Shown here: in pieces, positions 53,841-64,000 of the stretch | Position numbering within the stretch: the first letter of the stretch is position 1 | Layout of the letters: each line of letters starts with the position of its first letter | NCBI GenBank assembly: GCA_928212115.1 | Contig: CAKMRJ010005412.1 | Coordinates: forward strand, 256,111,598 to 256,175,597 | DNA: 64,000 nt | Direction of reading: 5' to 3' | Source of the DNA: Lactuca virosa | Taxonomy: Eukaryota > Streptophyta > Magnoliopsida > Asterales > Asteraceae | Translations under genes and position numbers: made by a program | The notes under the pieces: model-generated | What the model saw: the letters and a program-made list of their open reading frames with translations, nothing else | The model's database searches: none | Told to the model about the DNA's origin: nothing

Positions 53841-55131
53841 TATTGGATATAGTGTCTAAGTCGATAACTATATTTGGTATGTACTTGACCCGACCCGGCA
53901 TGGTCCATTTGCGTTGCACTTCACCCGAACAATTTATGGATAATCGTTTGAGAATAGTATAAGTTATGATTTATTAATATATTATAAGTCCTAATATATT
54001 AATATAAAATCATATTATTTAATTAGTATTGATCTATAATTAATCTAGAATTAATTTAGAGATCAAAAGTATGACTAATTAAATATGGGCTCTTGTATTT
54101 ATATAGTGTGGGCTAATGCTTATTTGGAATGGGCTAGGCTTGCATGGAAAGTCCATGGATACTCCATGGAGCTTTAACCCATGGATCTCATGGAAATGAA
54201 AAGACATGGGTATTAGGGTTTACATGAATGTAACCCTAATCCACCACACTATATAAAGGAGGCTTTGGTTCTTGAAATCACACGAGTTGTGGTGAGTAAA
54301 GTAAGAGGGCCGATTTCAAGAAGGTGATACTATTCTCTCAAAGTTCCAAGTTTGTGGTGATTGTGATTTCCATTTGAGGCATCCACACTATTGGTGCTAG
54401 GCTCTAAAACTCCAAGCAATCAACTACAACTACAAGGTAAGTAATTCTACTAGCTGCTTTATTTGATTCAAGGTCCCCATGCCATGCTAGATAGGATAAG
54501 AACCTTGGAAAAATAATTATTTGCATATATCATAGTCAAACATAGATCCAAGGTTTCTAGGGTTGCATGTACACCATAGGAGTGTTAGAATGCTCAAAAA
54601 CCCATCAGAGGTATCAGAGCATGGTTTGTTTATTTGATACTTGATGCAAAAAAAAAAAATAACTTGAAAATCGAAGTTTTGTTCAAAAGCTCGTATCAAA
54701 TTTCAAGTTTTGTATATGTACTTACGATTCTTGAAATTTTTGATATGAACCTCATAAACATATGAGTTTAGAAGATCATAGAAATTATGTGCTAATAATT
54801 GATTAGATTAATTCTTGATCTTTATGTGTTTTAATGGAGTCCATAACTAGTTCTTAAGTTATGGATAACCAAAAGTCACATTTATAAATACCATTAAAAG
54901 AACACATAGGCTACAAAAAGAAGGAGAGTCTTCATTTTTAATAACCATTAACTCATAAGTTATGAGAAATGAAAAGTTTTGAAAGTTTACAAAACTTGCC
55001 CTCAAGTTTTGGAACATGTAAAGTCATATTAAAAACTTTAGTTCCAACCCCTACAATTTTAAAAGTTAAAATTCAACCCTTATACTTTATAATATTATAA
55101 GTTTAATAATATTTATATATGTATAAGATCA
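53841..55131 (+). mobile_element. Copia-A: LTR and leader, cut by an assembly gap
   Basis: LTR about 53841-54607 (TATTGGATATAGTGTC to AACCCATCA), then a PBS with its first base changed (AGGTATCAGAGC, 54609-54620). About 510 bp of leader follows, similar to the reverse complement of 61570-62190 in Copia-B. The element stops at the N run. No coding sequence reached. Confidence 0.82.
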
Positions 55132-55144
55132 NNNNNNNNNNNNN
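55132..55144. other. Assembly gap (13 N)
   Basis: Unknown bases. The gap lies exactly where two copies of one Copia family meet head to head, a likely collapse or misjoin. Confidence 0.95.
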
Positions 55145-55145
55145 A

Positions 55146-55905
55146 TGATGGGTTTTGAGCATTCTAACACACTTCCTAAGTGTACATGCAACCCTAATAA
55201 CCTTGGATCTATGTTTGTCTAATAATCATGCAAAGTTGAATTCCAAGGTTATATTCTATCTAGCATACATGGGGAACATTTTTAATTGAATGAAAGATAG
55301 AATAACTTACCTTGTTGTTGATTATGATCCTTGAAACCTTGTGAGCCTAGCACCCCAAGTGTGATGCCTCAAATGCTTCACACAACACCAAATGCAAAGG
55401 AATAAACTTGAGAGAATCTTACACTTGCAAATCGGCCTCTAGCCCTCTTGTTTCTTAGTGTCGCCGATTTTGGTGGAGAATGGGTTTCTTATATAGTGTT
55501 GACACATCTAGGGTTACACCATGTAAACCCTAATGTGTCATGACTCTTCATTTCCATGACCCATGGGTTTGTAACTCCCATGGAGCACCCTATGGGTGGA
55601 ACCCAACTTGATAATCCATGGAGCCTCTTAGCCCACTATATAGATATGGAAGATTTACATAATCTACCCATATATTTAATTAGTTATCTTTGATCACTTA
55701 ATTAATTCTAAAATTAATTCTTGATCAAACTAATTAAATAATATTATTAATATATTAGAACTTATAATATATTAATAAACCATAAGTGTTATTTCTCTCA
55801 TTTTAGTTTATCCAATTGCATGGGGCCATGCAACCCAAATGGACCATGCCGGGTCGGGTCAAGTACATACCAGAATAGTTATGGACTTAGACACCTTATC
55901 CAACA
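55146..55905 (-). repeat. Copia-B 3' LTR and adjacent PPT
   Basis: TGATGGGTTTTGAGC to CTTATCCAACA on the plus strand, followed by the PPT AAGTGGGAGAC (minus, about 55906-55916). Confidence 0.9.
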
Positions 55906-56754
55906 GTCTCCCACTTGGATAAGTCTAATAACTATAACTGCAATATACTTCAGGAACCGATCAGCAATCGTAGCTCTTTCAAGGTCTCTCGGAACTGAGA
56001 AGATGATGATACGCCATTTAAGATAAGTGATCATATAATCCTCTGTTCTAGATATCAGCCGGACAAATACATGGAACAATGTCTTACTTTGTGTCCAGCA
56101 GTTGTTTCCCTTCCGATTTCCGATTTGTTTGACAAAGAACTTAATTGAACACATCAACTTAGTTCTGACCGGGCCCGGTACATAGGTCAAAACAAAATCA
56201 TCGAGGGGCCCAGATATCAGCTTCTAATCCAAGAAGGAACAGATAAACTTCGACTCATATGTTTGTTCTACCACTCATTGAATTATACACAAAAGCACGT
56301 TTTATAACATCGAGTTACCAATGCGTTAACGTACAATCAATGCATAACCAACTCATAAGTAACAAATCATATCTCTAGGTTTGAAGACTTATATGATATT
56401 ACCGTCTGATATTACCGTCTCACGATCACTCGAGATAAATTCCATGAAGTGATTCCAGTGAGCGTGGGTTGAGTCCAATGCTCAGAACTTATGAGCACTC
56501 ATGAGTGTTGTAGCCATGTCCAACAACTTAGACCTCTGCAACCAATCATGACAGTCTTGATTCATACCTACTTCCGACATATGACCGACTGTGGAGGTTC
56601 GAATAATATGATATACCAAACATAATTATTCTGGAAGTCAAAACATGCAAAAGAAATATAGTAAACGATCGACAAGAGATAGCAACACTTTACTCATAAA
56701 TAAAACACCTTTTATTCATCATCTAATGTCAATTACACTTTACAAATTTCAAGG

Positions 56755-58890
56755 TTATCTAACTACTAAATCTAATATCATCCTTCAGCCCTATGCTCCG
56801 AGCATGCTGGAGATGCTTAACCCGAGTCAGTCCCTTCGTGAGGGGATCTGCTGGATTCTCATCATCGGATGATACCCTCTTTGCCACGAGGAGTCCTTCT
56901 TCTATTCGATGTCTGATGAAATGGTATTTTCTGTCGATGTGTCTGGATCTCCCGTGATCCCTTGGTTCCTTGGCTAAGGCAACTGCACTTTAATAGCTGG
57001 TACAACTCCAAGGTCTCCAATGAAGTTCTTCAGCCATATCGCCTCCTTTGCTGCCTCGCTAGCTGCTATATACTCTGATTCGCAAGTTGAATCAGCCACT
57101 GTCTCTTGCTTGGAACTCTTCCAAGAATTGCTCCTCCATTTAAGGTAAAGACCCAGCCTGACTGAGAGTGGAAATTATCCCTATCAGTCTGAAAGCTAGC
57201 ATCACTATACCCTACAACTCTCAAGTCTTCATCTTCACTCCCACCGAGGGTAAGGACCCAGTCCTTAGTCCTCCGTAGGTACTTGAGGATATTCTTTACC
57301 GCAGTCCAGTGTGCCTTGCCAGGGTTCCCCTGATACCTGCTAACCATGCTCAAAGCAAAGGCTACATCAGGTCGAGTACACGTCATAGCATACATGATCG
57401 ATCCTACAGCCGAAGCATAAGGTATTCGACTCATTTCTGCTATCTCAGCCTCAGTACTAGGGCTTTGTGTCTTACTCAATCTGGCATTACTCTGGATGGG
57501 TAACTCTCCTTTCTTGGAGTCCTGCATGCCGAATCTCTTCAACACCTTATCCAAGTAAGTACTCTGACTAAGTCCAATTAGTCTTTTACTCCGGTCTCTC
57601 AAGATCCTTATCCCTAGAATATAGGCAGCTTCTCCTAGGTCCTTCATAGAGAAACACTTCCCAAGCCAGGACTTAACTTCCTGCAGAGTTGGGATGTCAT
57701 TTCCTATGAGTAGTATGTCATCCACATACAATACCAAAAAGCTAACTATACTCCCACTAGCCTTGACATATACACAAGATTCATCTTCACTCCTAGAAAA
57801 GCCAAATTCCTTGACTTTCTCATCAAAGCAAAGATTCCATCTGCGAGGTGCTTGCTTTAACCCATAAATGGATTTCTCAAGCTTACACACTCTATTAGGG
57901 TACTCTGTGTTGACAAAACCCTCTGGCTGACTCATGTAAACAAACATCCTCAGCCAACTTTCCATTAAGGAAAGCGGTTTTGACATCCATTTGCCATATT
58001 TCATAGTCATGAAATGCGGCTATGGCTAACAGAACCCTAATAGACTTAATCTTGGCCACTGGAGAAAAGGTCTCATCATAATCAACTCCCGGAGTTTGTG
58101 AGAAACCCTTTGCAACCAGTCGTGCCTTATAAGTGTGTACATTACCATCCATGTCGGTCTTCTTCTTGAAGATCCATTTGCACCCTACAGTCTTACGACC
58201 TGGTACATTCTCAACCAAGTTCCAAACTTGATTGTCATACATGGACTGTATCTCGCTGTCCATTGCCTCTTTCCACTTGGCTGACTCAGGGCCTGCCATG
58301 GCTTCCGCGTAACTGTTAGGTTCATCCAGACCTATCAGTGTCTCATCACTGATAAGTGTATCACCTTCCGCAGTAATATGGAATCCATAGTAATGCTCAG
58401 GTGCATTCCTAACCCTTGTGGAACGCCTCAGAGGTACAGACTTGTCAATTGGCTCAACAGAAGTTTCCTCCTCAAGTTGAGTGCTAGGGTTTGAAGTTCC
58501 TTCACCACTTGACTCTTGAATTTCTTCAAGGTCAACTTGCCTCCCACTGTCTCCTTGGCTTATGAACTCTCTCTCTCGAAAGAAAGCCCTCCTAGCTACA
58601 AAGACCACATTCTCACTAGGTCTGTAGAAGAGGTAACCAAAGGATTTCTGTGGGTAGCCGATGAAAATACACCTCTCACTTCGAGGTTCGAGCTTATCAT
58701 GAGTCTCGCGTCTCACGAAAGCCTCGCAACCCCAAATCTTAATGTGGTCTAGTTTGGGTACTTTACCAGTCCACATCTCATGAGGAGTTTTGGCAACTTT
58801 CTTTGTGGGAACTAGATTAAGGATATGGGCGCAGTCTCTAAGGCATACCCCCAAAATGAGATTGGTAGCGAAGCTCGACTCATCATGGAA
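56755..58890 (-). pseudogene. Copia-B integrase end, reverse transcriptase and RNase H
   Basis: Minus strand: HILNLVPTKKVAKTPHEMW and the integrase C-terminal KIWGCEAFV and ERCIFIGYPQ. A Ser/Glu-rich linker follows, then RT with NQVWNLVENVPGRKTVGCKW, KARLVAKGFSQTPGVDYDET, QMDVKTAFLNG, SIYGLKQAPRRWN and catalytic LYVDDILLIGND (near 57710). RNase H has GYSDASFQTD and SGWVFTLNGG. A one-base deletion near 57125 shifts ISWKSSKQE. A second frameshift lies near 57930, after KTAFLNG. C-terminal scraps run to about 56755 (DHGRSRHIDRKYHFIRH, with shifts). Part of RNase H is deleted. Confidence 0.9.
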
Positions 58891-59345
58891 CGAACCATAT
58901 CCAACAAGGTTCGTTACGCCTCTCAGCTACACCATTCAACTGCGGTGTCCTGGGAGGTGTCAATTGTGAGACAATCCCACATTCCCTAAGATAGTCGAGG
59001 AACTCTGAACTAAGATACTCACCACCTCGATCGGATCGAAGCATCTTAATGTTCCTGCCCAATTGATTCTCGACTTCCTGTTTAAACTCTTTAAACCTCT
59101 CAAAAGTCTCTGACTTATGCTTGATTAAGTAGACATATCCATATCTACTGTAATCATCAGTAAAAGTCAAATAATAAGATTAGCATCCCTTGTGGCATGT
59201 TTGAAGGGCCCACACACATCCGTGTTATAAGATCCAACAAACCTTCACCCCTCTCACAAGAACCTGTGAAGGGTGACTTTGTCATTTTTCCAAGTAAGCA
59301 TGATTCGCAACTATCATCTGACTTTAGGTCAAATGACTCCAATAC
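58883..59345 (-). pseudogene. Copia-B integrase (zinc-binding and DDE core)
   Basis: GAG-pre-integrase end CESCLLGKMTKSPF, a frameshift near 59170-59200, then the core: TFTDDYSRYGYVYLI (first Asp), MLRSDRGGEYLSSEF (second Asp) and TPQLNGVAERRN (Glu). All three catalytic residues survive, but the frame breaks on both sides. Confidence 0.88.
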
Positions 59346-59639
59346 TCCATCCTTTTGGAGTTGGCCTATGCGTTCTCTTGCTTATATGTCCAAGACGACA
59401 ATGCCATAATGATGCTTTATCCAAGTTATTATCATTAACAGAATCAATACACAATACATTATTTCCTAAGTTATCAACCACAATACAGTTTCATACACAC
59501 CATCACAAGGTAATGCTTTAAAATAAAGAACATTATTAAAGAAAGCATTAATCGAACCAACTTCATTATCAAATGAAAAGGTGAAACCTTTTTATACAAT
59601 GCATGAAAGGAAATAATATTTTCTTGCCATTTCTGGCGA

Positions 59640-59870
59640 ATAACAACATTTATTCAAATCTAAACTAAACCCACTACTTAGCGATAAAGTATAAACTCCA
59701 ATCTTGGTGACAGGTAAAGCTTTCCTATTCCCATGATTAAGTTTATTCTTCCATGCTCCACATTCTCACTTCTTCTTAGTCCCTGCAAATCAGAACAAAT
59801 ATGAATACCACAACCGGTATCAAGGACCCAAGAGTTAGAATGGGGTGAGTTATTAGATAAGATAGTGTAA
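59640..59870 (-). pseudogene. Copia-B aspartic protease
   Basis: SWVLDTGCGIHICSDLQGL carries the DTG active site (near 59815). It is followed by a shifted frame. Confidence 0.8.
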
Positions 59871-59879
59871 ATACCTGCA

Positions 59880-60772
59880 TGGTTGGGTTTAACTTTCCAT
59901 CCTTCACATCTTGCTGGTACTTTGGGCAGTTCCGCTTCCAATGTGACTTTTCATGGCAATAGAAGCATTCAGCCTCTTTAGGGTCAGAAGAAGGAGTGAC
60001 AAAACCTTTCTTCTTGGTTCCACTTGAAGAAGAGCCATCAAGGGTCCTAGCCTTGGTACCCTTCGAAGAGCTTCCTCTTTTCCCTCTCCTTTCCCTCGAT
60101 TGCCAAAACCGGGGCGGAGGTTGTGGAGTTGGAGGTTATACAACCGACTTACCCTTAAGACCTGTTTTCTGTGGTCTTGAGGAGTCCCGAAGTTTGCTGA
60201 GTGTGACCTCTTCCTTATTCATGTGATATGTCATGCGGAATTGATCAAGCACGATGGTAAGGAGTGCAAAATGATATCTATTGCAAGCTCCTCAGGGAAG
60301 TTTCACATTAAGCTTCAGCAACCGATCCACATACCTTCATTTTCTGCATGTGGCTCGTGACGGATTCCCCGTCCTTCATCATGGTTGTTATGATAGAGCA
60401 TATGATTCATACCTCTTTTGTCGTGCACTTGATGGTATCTTTCCATCAGATCTTGGTGCATTTCAAAAGGGTAGAAGTCCTCATAGGACTTTTGGAGTTC
60501 CGCTGTCATGGTGGCCAACATGATGCATGCCTTTTGTAGCATCCCTTTCATGTGCCCGGAAGTCAGCGATCTCCTGGGGAGTTGCAGTGGTCTCATCAAT
60601 CTCCTTAAGCTCCTTGTCAAGGACATATTCTTTGTCCTCGTAGCGGGTAATCATCCTGATGTTTCTGATCCATTCATTGAAGTTGGATCCATCAAAAGTG
60701 ACTTCCCACACAAGTTCATAAGGGTAAAGGAGCCATTAGGATTAGAGCCAGAAGCACATTGTTTGAAGACAT
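59880..60772 (-). pseudogene. Copia-B gag
   Basis: Begins near an ATG at 60772 (MSSNN...). VTFDGSNFNEWIRNIRMITR and YEDKEYVLDKELKEI mark the UBN2-type Gag N-terminus. A frameshift-rich middle leads to the knuckle CFYCHEKSHWKRNC (near 59940). At least four frameshifts. Confidence 0.82.
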
Positions 60773-62185
60773 CTGAAAGAAGAGAACAAGATTAGTTTAG
60801 ATATTAAGAGAGTCCTTAATAAAACACCCAAATGTAATATTAAGGCTAGGATCCAATCACAAAATATTATAACTTAGAAGAGGTATGCCGTAATCCAAGC
60901 TATAACATATTTGAAGGTAGGTGAATGACGATTCACCAATTTCCACCATGAAAAACGAAATATAATATTAGGTTTTTAATTGGTTCTTAGAAATTCCTAG
61001 ATTCTTTGAGATTCAATGAACTTTTCAAAGGCATGTTTCAATCTCGAGTGTGCCCTCCAAGTTTTTGTGACTGGGATACCGAGGATCACAAAACGAGGTG
61101 TGAAGTAACCATGCAAATCACTTGGTACCCTCAAGGTTTATCACTCAATCGATGTGCCGGTAAACCACACACGCTCCACCGATGATATGGTAAACCTTAA
61201 GTCACCCTTTACCTACCTTGTTAAGTCCAAGTTAGTGTGCCGGTTAACCACACACGCTCCACCAACGACTTAAACAAAGTGTAAAGTGTAATTCATGGAT
61301 TAGCACCTTATTCACACATTTTCCTAAAGTAACTAAGATTGGGAATTTAATAAAAGCATTTAGTTACTTTATAATATCATCATACTTTTAATGAGAATTT
61401 ATAATCCTGCTTACCCGTTCGGCTAACGACCCTCCACCGATCAAGGAAGCGGTGGGTGAGAGTGGACACCCATTAAGTGTGCCATTTTAACAACAACCTT
61501 ATACCCCCCTTATAGATGGCTTCGTGAATGAGGCGTACTAGCGGTAAGAGACGCTTGACGTTATACATATATATATTAGTAACTTATAATTTATAAGTAT
61601 AAGGGTTGAATTTTTAGCTTTTAAAATTCTAAGGGTTGGAACTAAGTTTTAATCAAGACTTTACATGTTCCAAAACTTGAGGCAAGTTTGTAAACTTCCA
61701 AAACTTTTCATTTCTATAACTTATGAATTAATTGAGTAAAAAAATGAAGACTCTTCTTTTTATAACTCTTGTTTTCTTTTAATGGCTTTAATAAAAGTGA
61801 GACTTTTGGTTTTCCATAACTTGAGGACAAGTTATGGACTCCATTAAACCACATTATGATCATGAATTAAACTACCATGAAGGTTACAAACAATTCCTAT
61901 GATCATCTAATCTTCATAAGTTCAAGAACATGAATATGAACACTTTCAAGAATCAAAAATTACACTTAAAAAAAACTTGTAATTTTAATAATTGCCATTG
62001 TAAATGGATTAGCATAAACATTAACACTAAAACAAGCTTTAAAACATCAAAACTTAGGGTAATGTTTCTAGTCCATTTCCAGCAACAAATGTGCAAACAA
62101 CTATTCACATACGAGCAAAAACAGAAAAGAAAAAACGATTTTTTTCAAGCTGTTTGCACACAAAAAAAAACAACAACGAACCTGG
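60773..62185 (-). other. Copia-B leader
   Basis: About 1.4 kb without coding sequence. It holds two related segments with GTGTGCCGGTTAACCACACAC-type text near 61150 and 61215. The portion next to the PBS resembles the Copia-A leader. Confidence 0.6.
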
Positions 62186-62197
62186 GCTCTGATACCA
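62186..62197 (-). promoter_or_regulatory. Primer-binding site of Copia-B
   Basis: TGGTATCAGAGC on the minus strand, one base from the 5' LTR. Confidence 0.92.
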
Positions 62198-62198
62198 C

Positions 62199-62949
62199 TG
62201 ATGGGTTTTGAGCATTCTAACACTTCCTAAGTGTACATGCAACCCTAAAACCTTGGATCTATGTTTGTCTAATAATCATGCAAAGTTGATTCCAAGGTTA
62301 TATTCATCTAGCATACATGGGGAACATTTTAACTTGAATGAAAGATAGAATAACTTACCTTGTTGTTGATTATGATCCTTGAAACCTTGTGAGCCTAGCA
62401 CCCCAAGTGTGATGCCTCAATGCTTCACACAACACCAATGCAAAGGAATAAACTTTGAGAGAATCTTACACTTGCAAAATCGGCTCTACCCTCTTGTTTC
62501 TTAGTGTCGCCGATTTTGGTGGAAATGGTTTCTTATATAGTGTTTACACTCTTAGGGTTACACCATGTAAACCCTAATGTGTCATGACTCTTCATTTCCA
62601 TGACCCATGGGTTTGTAACTCCCATGGAGCATCCTATGGGTGGAACCCAACTTGATAATCCATGGAGCCTCTTAGCCCACTATATAAGATATGGAAGATT
62701 TACATAATCTACCCATATATTTAATTAGTTATCTTTTGATCACTTAATTAATTCTAAATTAATTCTTGATTAAACTAATTAAATAATATTATTAATATAT
62801 TAGAACTTATAATATATTAATAAACCATAAGTGTTATTTCTCTCATTTTAGTTTATCCAATTGCATGGTGCCATGCACCAAATGGACCATGCCGGGTCGG
62901 GTCAAGTACATACCAGAAATAGTTATGGACTTAGACACCTTATCCAACA
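62199..62949 (-). repeat. Copia-B 5' LTR
   Basis: 751 bp, matching the 3' LTR with small indels. Same family as the solo LTR in Gypsy-4 gag. Confidence 0.93.
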
Positions 62950-64000
62950 GTTCACTCAGGAACGAACATGACAGTTAAGTCCCAAAAGGAATATAACAAG
63001 CTGGTGGCAGATGTAGAGAAGATGCCACAGGATGAGAAAGACAAGTTGCTATGTAACGTGAAGGCCATGAGAATGATCAGATTCGCCTTGCAATCTGACA
63101 CTTTTCGGTTGGTTGGTTCATGCACGACGGCCAAAGAAATCTGGGATAGGTTGAAAGAACTCTATTCAACTGATGAAGATCTTGAACACTCCATTCAAAC
63201 CTTGCTGCTGTCAGAATTTGGAGTTTTCGAACAGAAACCAGAAGAAAAACTCATACAAACTTTCGATCGGTTCAATCATCTCCTAAGTAAGATGATCACG
63301 CATGGAATAGAAAGAAAGTTGATCGAGCAGAAGGTGACCTTCATGAACGGTCTGAGACCAGAATGGATGGCTGTGGTTTCAACCGTGAAAGCGCATGAAC
63401 AGTTTAAATCCTACTCACTAGCGAAACTTGTGGGAATACTTAAGTCCCATGAGAGTGTAGTAACCAAAGAAGCGAAGGTAGTTTCTGGTGTGGGATCGCT
63501 GGCCCTTGTCTCCAAAGGAAAAAGCATTGCAGAAGAAGAAGAAGAGTCTGATATGTCTGAGTGTGACCTTACAAGCGAGGAGTATGCTATGATGGTCACC
63601 AATCCAAAGAAGTTTGCACGAAGAAAATTTCCTGTCAACAAGAACCGAAACTAGCATGGAAGTTACAGTTTTGAGAAGGTGAAGGATGAAGCAAAAATCT
63701 CTTCTCAAAAGGATGAAGACAAGAAGGAGAGCAAGCTTGCAGAAAACTCTGGGTTCGACTGCAATTACTGTCATGGCAAGAACCACTTTAACAAAGATTG
63801 CATGCTGAGGAAAATGGCTGAGAAAAGAGATGGTGAAGATGATGAGGCGTACTACATGCGCAAGTTGGAACAGATCAAGAAAAAGAAGGCGACTAACAGT
63901 TCTATGAATGCCTTAATTGTGCAGGAGAATACAGATGAAGATGAGTTCGGTGGCGTTGAAGTTTGGTCAACCGATTCTGAAGATAAAGAGATAAAAGAAA
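62950..64000 (+). pseudogene. Copia-C gag, 5' cut by Copia-B, 3' beyond window
   Basis: Open from the junction, with no start of its own left of it. A UBN2-type Copia Gag: KAMRMIRFALQSDTFRLV, TAKEIWDRLKELYS, EDLEHSIQTLLLSEFGVFEQ, ERKLIEQKVTFMNGLRPEWM and AHEQFKSYSLAKLVGILKSH. A UAG at 63652 interrupts NRN-HGSYSFEK, where relatives as I recall them have Trp. The same frame then continues openly through the knuckle CNYCHGKNHFNKDC (near 63755) and an acidic tail to the end. A different Copia family from Copia-B. Apart from the single stop and the lost 5' end it looks well preserved. Confidence 0.88.

Larger units (their letters stand above)
55146..62949 (-). mobile_element. Copia-B: decayed full-length Copia element
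   Basis: LTRs of 760 and 751 bp, PPT next to the left one and PBS next to the right one, with the Copia order gag-PR-INT-RT-RNase H on the minus strand. Many frameshifts and stops. The left flank is lost in the gap, so the TSD cannot be checked; right flank gttca. Confidence 0.9.

Overview
This is a plant nuclear window, almost entirely transposable elements. The single intact host gene is an intronless-CDS F-box protein of the At5g49610 type (4670-5770, minus). The LTRs carry many short palindromes of the form GACTCG-N-CGAGTC, which I associate with Asteraceae and especially lettuce (Lactuca). That assignment is from memory and unverified. There are no rRNA, tRNA or CRISPR features.

Layout. 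1-4.5 kb: AT-rich DNA with decayed PIF/Harbinger transposase pieces and three small non-autonomous Helitrons in the same orientation. 4.6-6 kb: the F-box gene. 6.58-7.79 kb: a non-autonomous MULE with an exact 9-bp target duplication. 7.8-12 kb: a decayed Gypsy gag relic and a solo LTR. 12.7-26.66 kb: Gypsy-1, a minus-strand Tekay/Del-like chromovirus with exact TSD gggtt, holding two younger plus-strand solo LTRs (14849-16765, TSD catgt; 23802-26640, TSD tacca). It sits inside an older Copia-like LTR. 26.96-36.18 kb: Gypsy-2, a gag-only element with two near-identical 2.2-kb LTRs, preceded by the 3' end of another copy that shares its LTR. 36.18-45.2 kb: Gypsy-3, a related non-autonomous element whose right LTR is split by a minus-strand solo LTR (42339-44629, TSD aaact). 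45.2-53.84 kb: Gypsy-4, a chromovirus with recognisable gag-PR-RT-RH and a deleted integrase core, carrying a Copia solo LTR (48481-49235, TSD gttac). 53.84-64 kb: Copia material, namely a plus-strand LTR plus leader, a 13-N assembly gap, a decayed minus-strand Copia-B (55146-62949), and the 5' gag of a further Copia family running off the end.

How the parts relate. All four Gypsy elements share the initiator-Met-tRNA primer site TGGTATCAGAGC, a GTGGGGGAG polypurine tract and similar leaders. Gypsy-2 and Gypsy-3 lack recognisable pol and could only move with a chromovirus such as Gypsy-1 or Gypsy-4 supplying enzymes (inference).

Most unusual signal. Most of these otherwise dissimilar LTRs share one architecture. 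There is a long leader studded with a family-specific CG-centred palindrome, then a splice-donor-like RGGTGAGT, then an array of short hairpins, then a box CTCACYAAGCTT (branch-point-like), then an acceptor-like TTTCAG|GT. Within the hairpin arrays the stem sequences change from unit to unit while pairing is largely kept (CCAGGAG/CTCCTGG, CTATGT/ACATAG, CTACGGG/CCCGTAG, GGGAC/GTCCC, GGATC/GATCC). This looks like compensatory change. I know of no description of it and propose it as the candidate new system: an LTR intron that confines a hairpin array to unspliced genomic RNA.
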